Positions 44,650 to 53,534 of a stretch of DNA of 64,000 nt are shown here, piece by piece (positions within the stretch are counted from its first letter, which is position 1; each line of letters begins with the position of its first letter). The notes beneath the pieces are model-generated. The model worked only from the letters and a program-made list of their open reading frames with translations, did no database searches and was not told the DNA's origin. Where the stretch lies: NCBI GenBank assembly GCA_025361625.1, contig JANYKL010000078.1, forward strand, positions 18,874-82,873, written 5' to 3'. The stretch is from Acidobacteriaceae bacterium. GTDB taxonomy: Bacteria > Acidobacteriota > Terriglobia > Terriglobales > Acidobacteriaceae. The position numbers and the translations under genes were made by a program.

Positions 44650-45879
44650 ATGAACGTTGCCTACCTTGAATGCACTCGATGCGGAGATCATCTCTCTCCC
44701 GACCGTCCTCAGAGTATCTGCCCAAAAGATGGTGGAGTGCTTTTTGCGCGCTACGACCTGGATAGTCTCAAAGAAAAATTTCGTACCGCGGATTTAGCGG
44801 GCCGCGTCGCCAGCATGTGGCGTTATGCCGAGGTGCTTCCAAATGTGCAGCCAATCACTCTCGGCGAAGGCTTCACGCCAATGCTGCCGAGCCGCGAATT
44901 TCCAAATGTGTTTATCAAGGATGAAGGGCTGAATCCGACCGGGTCATTCAAGGCCCGGGGCATGTCGGCTGCCGTCAGCATGGCGAAACACTATGGGCTG
45001 AAGAATTTGGCTGCGCCTTCCGCCGGAAACGCCGGTGGCGCTCTCGCAGCCTATGCCGCGGCCGCCTCCATTCAGGCCCATATCTTCATGCCGAAAGACG
45101 TTCCCCTGGCGAACCGCATGGAATGTAACTTCCACGGCGCCCACCTAACCCTCGTCGACGGATTGATCAGCGATTGCGGACGCATGGTTGCCGAACGGAA
45201 AGATAAAGAAGGTTGGTTCGATGTCTCGACTCTTAAAGAGCCACATCGCGTCGAGGGCAAAAAGACGATGGGCTATGAGATAGCCGAGCAATTGAATTGG
45301 AAGCTGCCGCAAGCAATTATTTATCCTACGGGCGGCGGCGTCGGCATGATCGGCATGTGGAAGGCCTTCGATGAAATGCAGCAGCTTGGCTGGATTGGCT
45401 CCGAGCGCCCGAAGATGGTTTCTGTTCAAGCCGCCGGGTGCGCGCCGATCGTCAAGGCCTGGGAAGCAGGGACGTCCTCTTCCGAAATGTGGCCTGATGC
45501 TTCCACGTTTGCAGCCGGTTTGCGCGTTCCAAAAGCCTACGGAGACTATCTGATTCTCGACATCATCAAGAAAAGCCGTGGCATTGCCGTTGCCTCCACA
45601 GACGAAGAAATTCTGCAAGCGACGCGGCACTGGGCAAGCGTTGAGGGAGTCTTCGCTGCTCCTGAAGGCGCAGCCTCTCTTGTCGCCTATCGAAAGTTGC
45701 GCGCCAGCAATTTTCTGAGCGCTGACGACACGGTAGTACTCTTTAACACCGGATCTGCGTACAAGTATCTCGACCTGCTTGAGGCAAAAAAGATCGAGGC
45801 ACACAATATCGAAGAAAATAAGGCGCAGTCAACGCCTCCCGCGTCGCGAAATATCGGCGGTATCATCGGCCCATACTAG
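44650..45879 (+). CDS. thrC: Threonine synthase
   Basis: A PLP enzyme that makes threonine from O-phosphohomoserine. From ATG 44650 it has 409 aa: an N-terminal zinc-ribbon-like part (CTRCGDHLSP, CPKDGG), the PLP-binding Lys in NPTGSFKARGMSAAVSMAK, and the phosphate loop YPTGGGVGMIGMWKAFDEM. It is of the long N-terminal Cys-cluster type. An ATG at 44602 would add 16 residues. It lies alone; the end is repeated downstream. Confidence 0.92.
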   Translation: MNVAYLECTRCGDHLSPDRPQSICPKDGGVLFARYDLDSLKEKFRTADLAGRVASMWRYAEVLPNVQPITLGEGFTPMLPSREFPNVFIKDEGLNPTGSFKARGMSAAVSMAKHYGLKNLAAPSAGNAGGALAAYAAAASIQAHIFMPKDVPLANRMECNFHGAHLTLVDGLISDCGRMVAERKDKEGWFDVSTLKEPHRVEGKKTMGYEIAEQLNWKLPQAIIYPTGGGVGMIGMWKAFDEMQQLGWIGSERPKMVSVQAAGCAPIVKAWEAGTSSSEMWPDASTFAAGLRVPKAYGDYLILDIIKKSRGIAVASTDEEILQATRHWASVEGVFAAPEGAASLVAYRKLRASNFLSADDTVVLFNTGSAYKYLDLLEAKKIEAHNIEENKAQSTPPASRNIGGIIGPY

Positions 45880-45906
45880 CCCGTCCGTAAAGTCGGCCCA
45901 TATTAG
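45868..45906 (+). repeat. Second copy of the thrC terminal codons and stop
   Basis: GGCCCATACTAG (45868-45879; codons G-P-Y-stop) recurs as GGCCCATATTAG (45895-45906), 27 bp later and again with a stop in the same frame. Confidence 0.85.
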
Positions 45907-45945
45907 TATCGTGTTTAGCGAGATCGTGTCTCGCCGCAGATTCTC

Positions 45946-46602
45946 ATGTCCTCAACCTCTCCCAACGATGCTTATGAACGCCAGCGACAGGAAATGGTGC
46001 GGCTGCACCTCGCCGGCGGTGGCATTCACGATGTTCTTGTATTGAATGCCATGCGCCTTGTGCCGCGCCATGAATTCGTTCCTGAGAGTGCCCGGCAAGC
46101 ATCGTACGAAGATCGCTCACTTCCGATCGGTGAAGGGCAGACAATCTCGCAGCCCTACATGGTCGCGTTGATGCTTGAGCATTTGGCTTTGCGGCGCACC
46201 GATCGCGTTCTCGAAGTTGGCACCGGATTGGGTTATGTAACAGCGTTGCTTTCCACGCTCTGTGGCGAAATTTATTCCGTGGAACGGATCCCGGAGCTCG
46301 CCGCAGCCGCGCAACAGACTCTACAACGCCTGCATTATCTCAACGTGAAAATTAAAACCGGCGACGGGCGCATGGGTTGGAGCGAGCACGCTCCTTTCGA
46401 AGCAATTCTAGTTTCCGCCGCCACTCCCGAAATCCCCCCCGATCTCTTTGCGCAACTCCGCGAAGGAGGGCGAATGGTTTTGCCAATCGGCCCTCCATCC
46501 GAGCAAACCCTGCAATTGGTTCGCAAAATCGGTGGCCGCCTCGAGGTTAAAGTCTTCGACCACTGCCGCTTCGTGCCTCTGATCGAGGGTCCGGCTGGCT
46601 AG
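45946..46602 (+). CDS. pcm: Protein-L-isoaspartate O-methyltransferase
   Basis: Repairs isoaspartyl residues in damaged proteins using SAM. In 218 aa it shows YEDRSLPIGEGQTISQPYMV (the PCMT signature), motif I VLEVGTGLGYVTALLSTL, and AILVSAATPEIPPDLFAQLR before GGRMVLPIG. The protein is full length. After it, 46603-46896 carries no gene or pattern I recognise. Confidence 0.94.
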   Translation: MSSTSPNDAYERQRQEMVRLHLAGGGIHDVLVLNAMRLVPRHEFVPESARQASYEDRSLPIGEGQTISQPYMVALMLEHLALRRTDRVLEVGTGLGYVTALLSTLCGEIYSVERIPELAAAAQQTLQRLHYLNVKIKTGDGRMGWSEHAPFEAILVSAATPEIPPDLFAQLREGGRMVLPIGPPSEQTLQLVRKIGGRLEVKVFDHCRFVPLIEGPAG

Positions 46603-46896
46603 CTGTGCTTCCCGTAAACAAAAACTCTCAGTGAAAAGCCGCGCATGTTCGCCCTCCAGCGCCCTGCTACAAAGGCGCCAAGGTCACCACCATGGGCTGG
46701 GCCCATGACCGTAGGTCCCCGCGAGTTCGGCGGAATTCTCAATTAATGTAATCAGCCCGGTTACGCCAGTCACCGCGCGACGACCGTCGGCTTGACGCAA
46801 AAGGAAATCCGCGCAGACATCGTACAAGAGAGTTAGGCGCCGGAAGAGATAACTACATCTGCATGATAGGTGATGGCGAAGAGCGCGGGAAAACCA

Positions 46897-47969
46897 TTAC
46901 ACCGTTACCGTTTTCGGTGCACATGCGGCTCGAGGGGGCGTGCTCGCGGACGACTGCTGCCGGAAGAACTGATGGAGAAGCGCTGGCAGGCCGAGGCTCA
47001 ATACGGTGAGTATTGCCACGAAGAGTTGGAGTCGGGGCGAAGAAGTCTTAAGGAGATTAGCTTCGAAACGGGTGACAAGCAGGGAGAAGGCAAACACTTG
47101 CAACGAGTGGCCACCCAGCAGGTTCAGGAAACGGAAGAAGCGCAGCTTCATCGCCGCCAAGTCCACCGACCGCGGGATCCACCAGACGAGATATGCGAGG
47201 CAGGCCGCGTCGAGAAATCGGACCGGGTTGTGATTCGGATGCCCATCGAATCGAAATATCGGATTTATTCCCCAGAGCGTAAGTAAGTGGCGGTCCACCA
47301 TAAGCAGCACAGAGCCCACCACGCACGCCACCAGTAGAATCCGTGACTTGGCAACGCTGGCAGCTCGCGCGCCCGCGACGCGATAACCAATATATTGCCC
47401 GGCAACGAAGTAGGCCTGCCACGCGCATAGATTGAAACCCTCCCGGTCGAGGCCCGCTGCTATCGACCTTGCGTCTCCAAGTCCGAACTGCGCACCCGCC
47501 CACAGGCCCGCGCTGATCCCTCCGATGAGCCAAGCGCGCCCTTCCGTGAATTGCTGCAGGACGATGGGGCTGAATGCCAGAAATACGCAATACATCGGCA
47601 GAATTCTGTCGAAGCCGACTTGATTCCACAGTAAAGCCCCGTAGATGAATGTTTGCCAGGGGTGAACCGCCCGATGCCGGCGTAATAGGCACCCAGAATT
47701 CCCAGAACAAGCAGGCCCATGTGGGTCAGGTAGATCGTCCGGGTGCGATAGAAGATTTTGGTCACCATGGCGGAACTTCCGCTTCTCTGTCCTAGCGGAA
47801 GGTAAACCCAGGCGGAAACCAGTCCCGACAGAAAAATGAAGCCATCCGGAGACGAGGCATACCCGAAGGTGTACTCGGTGAAGCGTGCCAGGGGGTTGGG
47901 AAAATGCGCCAATGTCATCGCCACCAGGAAGTACCCGCGCAACGTATCGACGCGCCAATCCCGCCCCAT
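46897..47969 (-). pseudogene. OpgC-type membrane acyltransferase broken by one frameshift
   Basis: From ATG 47969, with GGAG six bases upstream, the frame encodes RDWRVDTLRGYFLVAMTLAH and FGYASSPDGFIFLSGLVSAW, the start of OpgC-domain proteins (succinyl transfer to periplasmic glucans), through RTRTIYLTHMGLLVLGILGA. After GIGRFTP (about 47662) the same protein continues only in the next frame: WQTFIYGALLWNQVGFDRIL and on for about 250 residues with further helices, ending at 46897. One base is missing within ACCCCTGG. The two parts join as a full protein of about 358 aa with ten helices, so this is either a recent pseudogene or a base-call error. Confidence 0.8.
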
Positions 47970-48111
47970 ATGCAACTCCATTGCAATCAGCATGCCGCAG
48001 AAAGTGGCGAAAATCGGGACAAATCGCTCGTTTATTGGCTTGGGTACGCAAGATATTTCCTGCTCGGCACCCCCATTTCACTAACCACCTCTCAGTGGGC
48101 CTCTTGTTTTC

Positions 48112-48181
48112 CGATTTTCGTTTAATCAGATTGGCGATTTTCGTGGAATCTGGTTTTTAGGTTTTCTGTAATCTGAACCTG
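48112..48181. repeat. Degenerate 21-26 bp repeats upstream of ubiA
   Basis: CGATTTTCGTTTAATCAGATTGG is 23 bp and spans 48112-48134. Imperfect copies begin at 48135 (CGATTTTCGTGGAATCTGG) and 48161 (GTTTTCTGTAATCTGAACCT). The rest of the gap 47970-48354 shows no gene. Confidence 0.5.
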
Positions 48182-48354
48182 CTTTCTGGCGTTTTGAATT
48201 TTGTCTAGCCTCGCCTGAGCCAAAATTCGAAGTAGATGCGAAGAATTTCAAATTCGACGCGATAGAGAGGCGAGCTGGCACCCTAGCCTTTCTCCCTGTA
48301 AAACGCGGCATCGAACCAGCCTCCTTCGATCTTGATTGGAGTCAGGGTTATCTC

Positions 48355-49242
48355 ATGCAGCTGTTTTACAATCGAGGCGTGTCGTTATTGCGGAATTTAA
48401 AAGTCACGCTTGAGATGATCAAGTGGGAGCACTCAATCTTTGCCCTCCCGTTTGCTTTATGCGGAGCGATGCTTGCCGCTGGAGGCTGGCCAGCCTGGCG
48501 TCAGATTGCATGGATCGTGCTTGCGATGGTCTCGGCCCGCTCCGCTGCCATGGCTTTTAACCGCCTGGCCGACGCCACCATCGATGCCGCGAATCCACGA
48601 ACCGCCACGCGAGCCTTGCCTGCCGGGCACCTAACTGCGGCCTTCGTTAGCGCATTCGTGCTTATCTCATGCTCGATTTTTGTTATCGCAGCCTGGCAGT
48701 TGAATCGAATGACTTTGATGCTATCGCCGGTCGCGCTCGCCGTAATTCTTCTGTACTCCTACACCAAACGTTTCACCAGGTGGTCGCATCTGGTTCTCGG
48801 ATTTGCGTTGGGGATTGCTCCTGCCGCCGCTTGGATCGCGGTTCGTGGACATCTCGATCCGCGCATCTTACTGCTGACCGCCGCCGTCATGTTCTGGGTC
48901 GCCGGCTTCGACGTCATGTATGCCTGTCAGGATTACGACTACGATCGGACCCACGAACTGCATTCTTTGCCGCGCTATTTGGGAATCAGGAATGCCCTGA
49001 TCCTCGCGCGATTGTTTCACCTGATCATGCTCGGCTTGCTGATCACACTGGTATTCACCTTTGGCCTGGGGAAACTCGCGTTAATCGGCGTGATGGCGGT
49101 CGCCGCGCTTTTGCTGTACGAACACACTCTCGTCCAGCACGATGATCTGACGCGCCTGAATGCAGCCTTTTTCACCATGAACGGCGTGATTTCCATTGTG
49201 TTCTTCGCTTTTATCGCCGCAGACCAACTTCTGCATTTGTAA
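48355..49242 (+). CDS. UbiA-family prenyltransferase (probable MqnP/UbiA-like)
   Basis: A 295-aa enzyme with eight or nine transmembrane helices. It attaches a polyprenyl chain to an aromatic acid. The two Asp-rich Mg-diphosphate sites are AFNRLADATIDAANPRT (about 65-81) and ACQDYDYDRTHE (about 195-206). KWEHSIFALPFALCGAMLAA opens the family. The sequence resembles the 4-hydroxybenzoate octaprenyl type used as MqnP in the futalosine route to menaquinone; the substrate is not certain. MenA-type enzymes look different. Confidence 0.88.
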   Translation: MQLFYNRGVSLLRNLKVTLEMIKWEHSIFALPFALCGAMLAAGGWPAWRQIAWIVLAMVSARSAAMAFNRLADATIDAANPRTATRALPAGHLTAAFVSAFVLISCSIFVIAAWQLNRMTLMLSPVALAVILLYSYTKRFTRWSHLVLGFALGIAPAAAWIAVRGHLDPRILLLTAAVMFWVAGFDVMYACQDYDYDRTHELHSLPRYLGIRNALILARLFHLIMLGLLITLVFTFGLGKLALIGVMAVAALLLYEHTLVQHDDLTRLNAAFFTMNGVISIVFFAFIAADQLLHL

Positions 49243-49405
49243 CCGCAACCTCTTCTATCGGCGCTGGGACGGGGCCGAAATGCCCCGTTTTGCGGATCAA
49301 GGTATCCCAGGATTTCTGGTCGCGAATGTTGTGTTTCCTGACCCAAGCCGACGCCACAGCAAAGGGACAGCAAAGGCAGATAAGCAACAGAGTTGTCCTT
49401 CTCAT
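49211..49405 (-). CDS. Candidate small exported peptide
   Basis: A 64-aa product starting at ATG 49405, preceded by AGGAGAGGAA, one of the better ribosome sites in the window. Residues 1-20 form a signal peptide (MRRTTLLLICLCCPFAVASA) and the mature part is short and polar (WVRKHNIRDQKSWDTLIRKT). Two Cys lie in the signal region, not in a lipobox. It overlaps the 3' end of ubiA by 32 bp on the opposite strand. I know no homologue; the case rests on signal plus ribosome site. Confidence 0.45.
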   Translation of the reverse strand: MRRTTLLLICLCCPFAVASAWVRKHNIRDQKSWDTLIRKTGHFGPVPAPIEEVAVTNAEVGLRR

Positions 49406-49473
49406 TTTCCTCTCCTGATCAAAAGTTTTAAAACGCGTTGTGTTTCATGGGAAAGCTCTGGGGGAGGGATACA

Positions 49474-49496
49474 GGTGGCCTCAATACGAGGCCGCC
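49474..49496. other. Strong hairpin without U-tract
   Basis: GGTGGCCTC (49474-49482), loop AATAC, GAGGCCGCC (49488-49496) make a 9-bp stem with one G-U pair. No T-run follows on either side, so an intrinsic terminator is not supported. The remainder of 49406-49691 shows nothing else. Confidence 0.5.
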
Positions 49497-49691
49497 CGAT
49501 TCGCGGCGAGCAGAACACGATTCCATTTTGGCGAATGCCCCGACTTATAGTTCGAGTCTTGGCTAAAGTCTTGATGCGATCTTGCCCCCCGTTCGCGATG
49601 TGTATATCGTGGCGGTGCGGACTGAATCCTCGCTACGTGGCGCGGAGAGTGGCGGGGATGGTTCACTTGAAGTGGCATCGAATAGGTTGTC

Positions 49692-50618
49692 ATGAATTTA
49701 AAAATAGTCGGCGTTGGCGAAGTACTTTGGGATTTGCTGCCGACCGGTCCAAAGCTGGGGGGCGCACCTGCAAATTTCGCCTACCATTCTCATGCGCTCG
49801 GAGCACACTCCTACGTGATCACTCGCGTGGGCGATGATGATCGAGGACGCGAAATCATCCGGCGCTTTCGCGAAATGGGGATACGGTCGGTCGCGATTCA
49901 GGTAGACGAAAAAGCTCCAACCGGAACCGCAACGGTCAAGTTATCCGGCGACGGACTCGCTCATTTCACTATCCAGGAGAATGCGGCCTGGGACTGTATG
50001 GAGGCCACGAACGAGGCGATTGGCCTGGCAGCCAGCGCCGACGCCATTTGTTTCGGCAGCCTAACGCAGCGCAGCGAAACTTCGCGACGCGCAGTTGAAC
50101 AAATTGTATCTGCTGCCGCGCGAAAGTCTCTTCGAGTGTTCGACATCAATCTCCGGCAACACTTTTATTCACGCGAGGTGATCGAGCGCTCGCTGCAATT
50201 AGCGAACGTGGTGAAGCTGAACGATGACGAACTTCCTACCGTCGCAGAGATGCTTGCCCTCGAAGGCTCGACGGAAAATCAACTCAAGAGCCTTGCGTCG
50301 CAATTTGATTTGCAATTGGTCGCGCTGACCCGTGGCCCGAACGGCAGCCTTCTGTATAGAAGGTTGACTGACGACGAAGGCAATTGGTCTGATTGCGCCT
50401 CAACGCCAGTGAAAGTTGTCGATACGGTTGGAGCCGGAGATTCATTTACCGCCGCCATGGTCTTGGGATTACTGCGAAAGATGAGCCTGGACGAAATCAA
50501 TTCAATTGCTAATCAGGTCGCCTGCTACGTGTGCTCGCAAGCAGGCGCAACCCCTGCATTGCCACCAGAATTTGCACATAAATTTGCCACGTTTTCGCGA
50601 AAGATTGATCCCGAATAA
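49692..50618 (+). CDS. PfkB-family sugar kinase, fructokinase-like
   Basis: A 308-aa ribokinase-fold kinase: N-terminal VGEVLWDLLPTGPKLGGAPA, NFAYHSHALGA, and the phosphate/anion motif VDTVGAGDSFTAAMVLG (about 245-261). The start GEVLWDLLP and the LGGAPANF loop are typical of bacterial fructokinases. Substrate is inferred, not shown. It is alone, with yebC 159 bp downstream. Confidence 0.87.
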   Translation: MNLKIVGVGEVLWDLLPTGPKLGGAPANFAYHSHALGAHSYVITRVGDDDRGREIIRRFREMGIRSVAIQVDEKAPTGTATVKLSGDGLAHFTIQENAAWDCMEATNEAIGLAASADAICFGSLTQRSETSRRAVEQIVSAAARKSLRVFDINLRQHFYSREVIERSLQLANVVKLNDDELPTVAEMLALEGSTENQLKSLASQFDLQLVALTRGPNGSLLYRRLTDDEGNWSDCASTPVKVVDTVGAGDSFTAAMVLGLLRKMSLDEINSIANQVACYVCSQAGATPALPPEFAHKFATFSRKIDPE

Positions 50619-50645
50619 GCTAAATAGTTGCCATCCCCCCCATGC

Positions 50646-50651
50646 TATAAT
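50646..50651 (+). promoter_or_regulatory. Likely -10 element of yebC
   Basis: TATAAT in the context GCTATAATTT, about 125 bases before the yebC start. No good -35 at the usual distance. Confidence 0.4.
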
Positions 50652-50777
50652 TTCCTTTCGCCTGAACGTTTTACATCGAGGCTAATTCAGTGATTCCTCT
50701 GCGGGCGGACGCAAAATTTCGAGAATCTTCTCAACTTCTGTTCTCGTTGTGACAAAGAACGACACGAGGTAATTGCT

Positions 50778-51524
50778 ATGTCCGGGCATTCTAAATGGGC
50801 AACCATCAAACATAAAAAAGGCGCACTCGACGCCAAGCGTGGCAAAATCTTTACCCGCCTGATTAAGGAAATCGCGATGGCAGCGAAGTCCGGCGGCGAT
50901 CCGGATATGAATCCCCGCCTCCGTACCGCCATTCTCGCTGCTAAGGCTGAGAACATGCCGGCCGACAATATCAAGCGCGCCATCCAGCGCGGTACCGGCG
51001 AATTACCCGGGCTTACCTACGAAGAATTCACGCTCGAGGGTTACGGCCCGGGCGGAGTTGCGCTGCTTGCCGAGATTTCTACCGACAATCGGAACCGCAC
51101 CGTTAGTGAGATTCGTCACGCCTTCGGCAAAAACAATGGCAACATGGCTGAGGCCGGAGCTGTGTCATGGATGTTTAAGAAGAAGGGCGACATCGTCATT
51201 CCGAAGTCCGCTGCGAAAGAAGATGACTTGATGAATATCATCCTCGAGTCGGGCGGGGACGATTTGAAAGACGAAGGAGAGAACTGGGAAATTCTCACTG
51301 CTCCTAGCGCCTACGAAGGCGTGCTGGAAGCAGTGAAGAAAGCCGGCATCACTCCCGTTTCATCAAGCGTGAGCATGGTTCCCGATAATTACATAAAGCT
51401 TGAAGGGCACCAGGCTACACAGATGATTCGATTGCTCGAAGCGCTCGAAGATAACGATGACGTGCAAAACGTGCATGCAAATTTCGACATCGATCAGAAA
51501 CTTCTCGAAGAAGTTGCCGGATAA
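50778..51524 (+). CDS. yebC: YebC/PmpR-family protein
   Basis: A 248-aa member of the YebC/TACO1 family, known as DNA-binding regulators and as helpers for translation of polyproline stretches. It opens with [20 protein letters not shown] and shows [20 protein letters not shown] and the acidic C-terminal domain [19 protein letters not shown]. Family length and all three domains are complete. A strong terminator follows. The ATG has GAGGTAATTGCT in front. Confidence 0.95.
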   Translation: MSGHSKWATIKHKKGALDAKRGKIFTRLIKEIAMAAKSGGDPDMNPRLRTAILAAKAENMPADNIKRAIQRGTGELPGLTYEEFTLEGYGPGGVALLAEISTDNRNRTVSEIRHAFGKNNGNMAEAGAVSWMFKKKGDIVIPKSAAKEDDLMNIILESGGDDLKDEGENWEILTAPSAYEGVLEAVKKAGITPVSSSVSMVPDNYIKLEGHQATQMIRLLEALEDNDDVQNVHANFDIDQKLLEEVAG

Positions 51525-51565
51525 AATCATCTACAAAATCCGACAAACAGTTTTTCGGATCTACG

Positions 51566-51593
51566 AGCCGCCCACTGAGGGGCGGCTTTTTTT
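51566..51593 (+). terminator. Rho-independent terminator of yebC
   Basis: AGCCGCCC (51566-51573), loop ACTGAG, GGGCGGCT, then a run of seven T (51587-51593). The stem has eight pairs, all perfect. It lies 42 bases after the yebC stop. Confidence 0.93.
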
Positions 51594-51613
51594 GAAGTCT
51601 TGCAATAAATTTA

Positions 51614-51643
51614 TTGACGGTTTTTCGGGACGGCCAATGTAAT
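51614..51643 (+). promoter_or_regulatory. Probable promoter of the tlyA-nadK unit
   Basis: TTGACG (51614-51619), an 18-bp spacer and TGTAAT (51638-51643), immediately after the yebC terminator and 138 bases before tlyA. Confidence 0.5.
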
Positions 51644-51659
51644 GTCTTTTCAACACAGC

Positions 51660-51680
51660 TGTGGAAAAGTTTGTGGAAAA
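51660..51680 (+). promoter_or_regulatory. Pair of DnaA-box-like nonamers before tlyA
   Basis: TGTGGAAAA at 51660-51668 and again at 51672-51680, 12 bp start to start. Each is the complement of TTTTCCACA, one mismatch from the consensus. They lie just downstream of the proposed promoter. Confidence 0.45.
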
Positions 51681-51780
51681 TGCGGACCTCGCTTCCATAA
51701 ACCCATGCGAATCAGAAGTTTCAGCATTCTGCACTGACTAGGGTGCTTACTGTATTGATTGAGGCAAGGGATATCTCACG

Positions 51781-52554
51781 GTGAAACTTAGGCTTGATAA
51801 ATTGCTCGTGGAAAGAGGCCTTGCGCCATCGCGAGAGCGATCGCAGGCACTCATTCTAGCCGGAAAAGTTCTTGTCGACGAGCAAAAAATTGAGAAGGCG
51901 GGCGCCTCGGTAGACGCGGAGGCTGTCGTACGTTTGCTCGGAGAAGATCTTCGTTACGTCAGCCGCGGAGGTTTGAAATTGGAACGCGCCTTAGAACACT
52001 GGAAAATCGATCTCCACGAAAAAGTGTGTCTTGATGTCGGCGCTTCAACCGGCGGCTTCAGCGATTGCATGCTGCAACACGGCGCTAAGAAAGTCATAGC
52101 CGTGGACACAGGGTACGGACAACTCCACCTCAAATTGCGCGACGACTCGAGAGTTCGTCTGCTGGAAAAAACCAATGCAAGATATCTTCAGCTAACCAAT
52201 GTCAACGAGCCGATCGACTTTATCGCCATGGATGTCTCGTTTATTTCAGCGACCCTTGTCTTGCCGGCGGTGATCGCCGCAGCCTTCCCGGAGTCTCAGT
52301 CGCAGACGCAAGGTTGCGCCCGCGAGATCGTTGTCCTGGTTAAGCCGCAGTTTGAAGCGCGCAGGGAACTCGTAGGTAAAGGCGGCATAGTTCGCGACGA
52401 GTCGACGCAACGCGCGGCCGTAGCCAGGGTTGAAGCGGCTCTAACTCTGCTCGGCGCCAACGCAATAGAATGCATCGATTCTCCGATTCTTGGTGGTGAA
52501 GGCAATCGCGAATTTCTTTTACACGCGGGGTTTGCAACCCGCACCCCAGAATGA
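51781..52554 (+). CDS. tlyA: TlyA-family rRNA 2'-O-methyltransferase
   Basis: A 257-aa protein. It has an N-terminal S4 RNA-binding domain (about 2-62; LRLDKLLVERGLAPSRERSQ) and a FtsJ-like methyltransferase (about 63-257) with motif I LDVGASTGGFSDCMLQHGA. MDVSFISATLVLPAVIAAA and VVLVKPQFEARRELVGKGG follow. TlyA methylates cytidines in 16S and 23S rRNA. The start is GTG 51781. It precedes nadK by 68 bp, a common pairing. Confidence 0.92.
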   Translation: MKLRLDKLLVERGLAPSRERSQALILAGKVLVDEQKIEKAGASVDAEAVVRLLGEDLRYVSRGGLKLERALEHWKIDLHEKVCLDVGASTGGFSDCMLQHGAKKVIAVDTGYGQLHLKLRDDSRVRLLEKTNARYLQLTNVNEPIDFIAMDVSFISATLVLPAVIAAAFPESQSQTQGCAREIVVLVKPQFEARRELVGKGGIVRDESTQRAAVARVEAALTLLGANAIECIDSPILGGEGNREFLLHAGFATRTPE

Positions 52555-52622
52555 TTGGGTACAATCGGAAGTCCACGCGCGAGGCGACACTTGTGCGTTG
52601 AAGCGACGCTGCCCAAAAAACA

Positions 52623-53507
52623 ATGGCCCCTGCCCTCGAAAGCTCACACGGCAAAAAAATCTTCGCTATCATCTCGAAGCCCGACCGTCCCGATCTGAGT
52701 GACGTTCTGCCGCAACTCCAGGAGTGGCTGGAACAGCGGAATTATGCGGTCATAATGGATGAAGAAAGCGCCATTTACTTTCCCGCTGCAAAGCTTGTTC
52801 CCCGCAGTCAGTTGGCCCAGCACTCTCCAGACATCGCACTGGTGCTCGGCGGTGATGGAACGTTGCTCTCTGCGACCCGCGCCGTAGCCGAGGTAGGCAC
52901 CTTAATCCTGGGAGTCAATCTCGGAACGCTAGGATTCATGACTGAGCTCGCCCTACCCGATTTGTATCCGGCTCTCGAAGCCATCGAAAAGAAAAGTTAC
53001 ATTGTCGATGTGCGCTCCATGCTGCGAGGCACGTTGCTTCGCGGGAACGAGACCGTCGCGAGCCACGCCGCGTTGAACGAAGTTGTGATCAGCAAAGGCG
53101 CGATCGCGCGATTGAATCACTTCGAATTATTTGTCGACTCAGAATTTATTTCCAGCTATCGCGCCGATGCGTTGATCGTCGCAACCCCCACCGGCTCGAC
53201 CGCGTATTCGTTGGGGGCTGGCGGACCAATCGTCAGCCCTGACGTTGATGCTCTCGTTCTGACTCCGGTATCTCCCCACGGGTTAACGCATCGTCCCGTG
53301 GTCGTGCAAGACACGGTTGAGATTTCGATTCGAGTCAATACCGGCAAAGAAGAAGCATTTCTCAGCTTTGACGGACAGGTAGGAATGCCGGTTCAAGATG
53401 GCGACGTTGTGCGATGCGTGAAGGCGGAGCACTCCGCCAGGCTTTTACGTTTCAAGAAAACATTCTTCGAAGTACTGGCCACCAAACTCAAATGGGGCGA
53501 GCGTTGA
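52623..53507 (+). CDS. nadK: NAD kinase
   Basis: Makes NADP from NAD and ATP. 294 aa with the GGDG motif in LVLGGDGTLLSATRAVAEVG (about 73-92), GVNLGTLGFMTELA, the NAD-binding ALNEVVISKGAIARLNHF and TPTGSTAYSLGAGGPIVSP. All regions are present. The start is ATG 52623. The recN gene that often follows is absent; an exported amidohydrolase comes next after 27 bp. Confidence 0.95.
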   Translation: MAPALESSHGKKIFAIISKPDRPDLSDVLPQLQEWLEQRNYAVIMDEESAIYFPAAKLVPRSQLAQHSPDIALVLGGDGTLLSATRAVAEVGTLILGVNLGTLGFMTELALPDLYPALEAIEKKSYIVDVRSMLRGTLLRGNETVASHAALNEVVISKGAIARLNHFELFVDSEFISSYRADALIVATPTGSTAYSLGAGGPIVSPDVDALVLTPVSPHGLTHRPVVVQDTVEISIRVNTGKEEAFLSFDGQVGMPVQDGDVVRCVKAEHSARLLRFKKTFFEVLATKLKWGER

Positions 53508-53534
53508 GTCTCATCCTCGAGACAAGGAAAATTC

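Noticed and set aside
46603-46896. Possible mobile-element fragment after pcm
   Set aside because: Translated in all frames by eye, it gives only short broken strings with no clear match to transposases or recombinases.
46870-47286. 138-codon plus-strand frame with a CTCGS-like motif
   Set aside because: It is the complement of the end of the OpgC-type gene and has no ribosome site or domain.
49474-49496. Intrinsic terminator
   Set aside because: A strong stem but no T-run on either strand.
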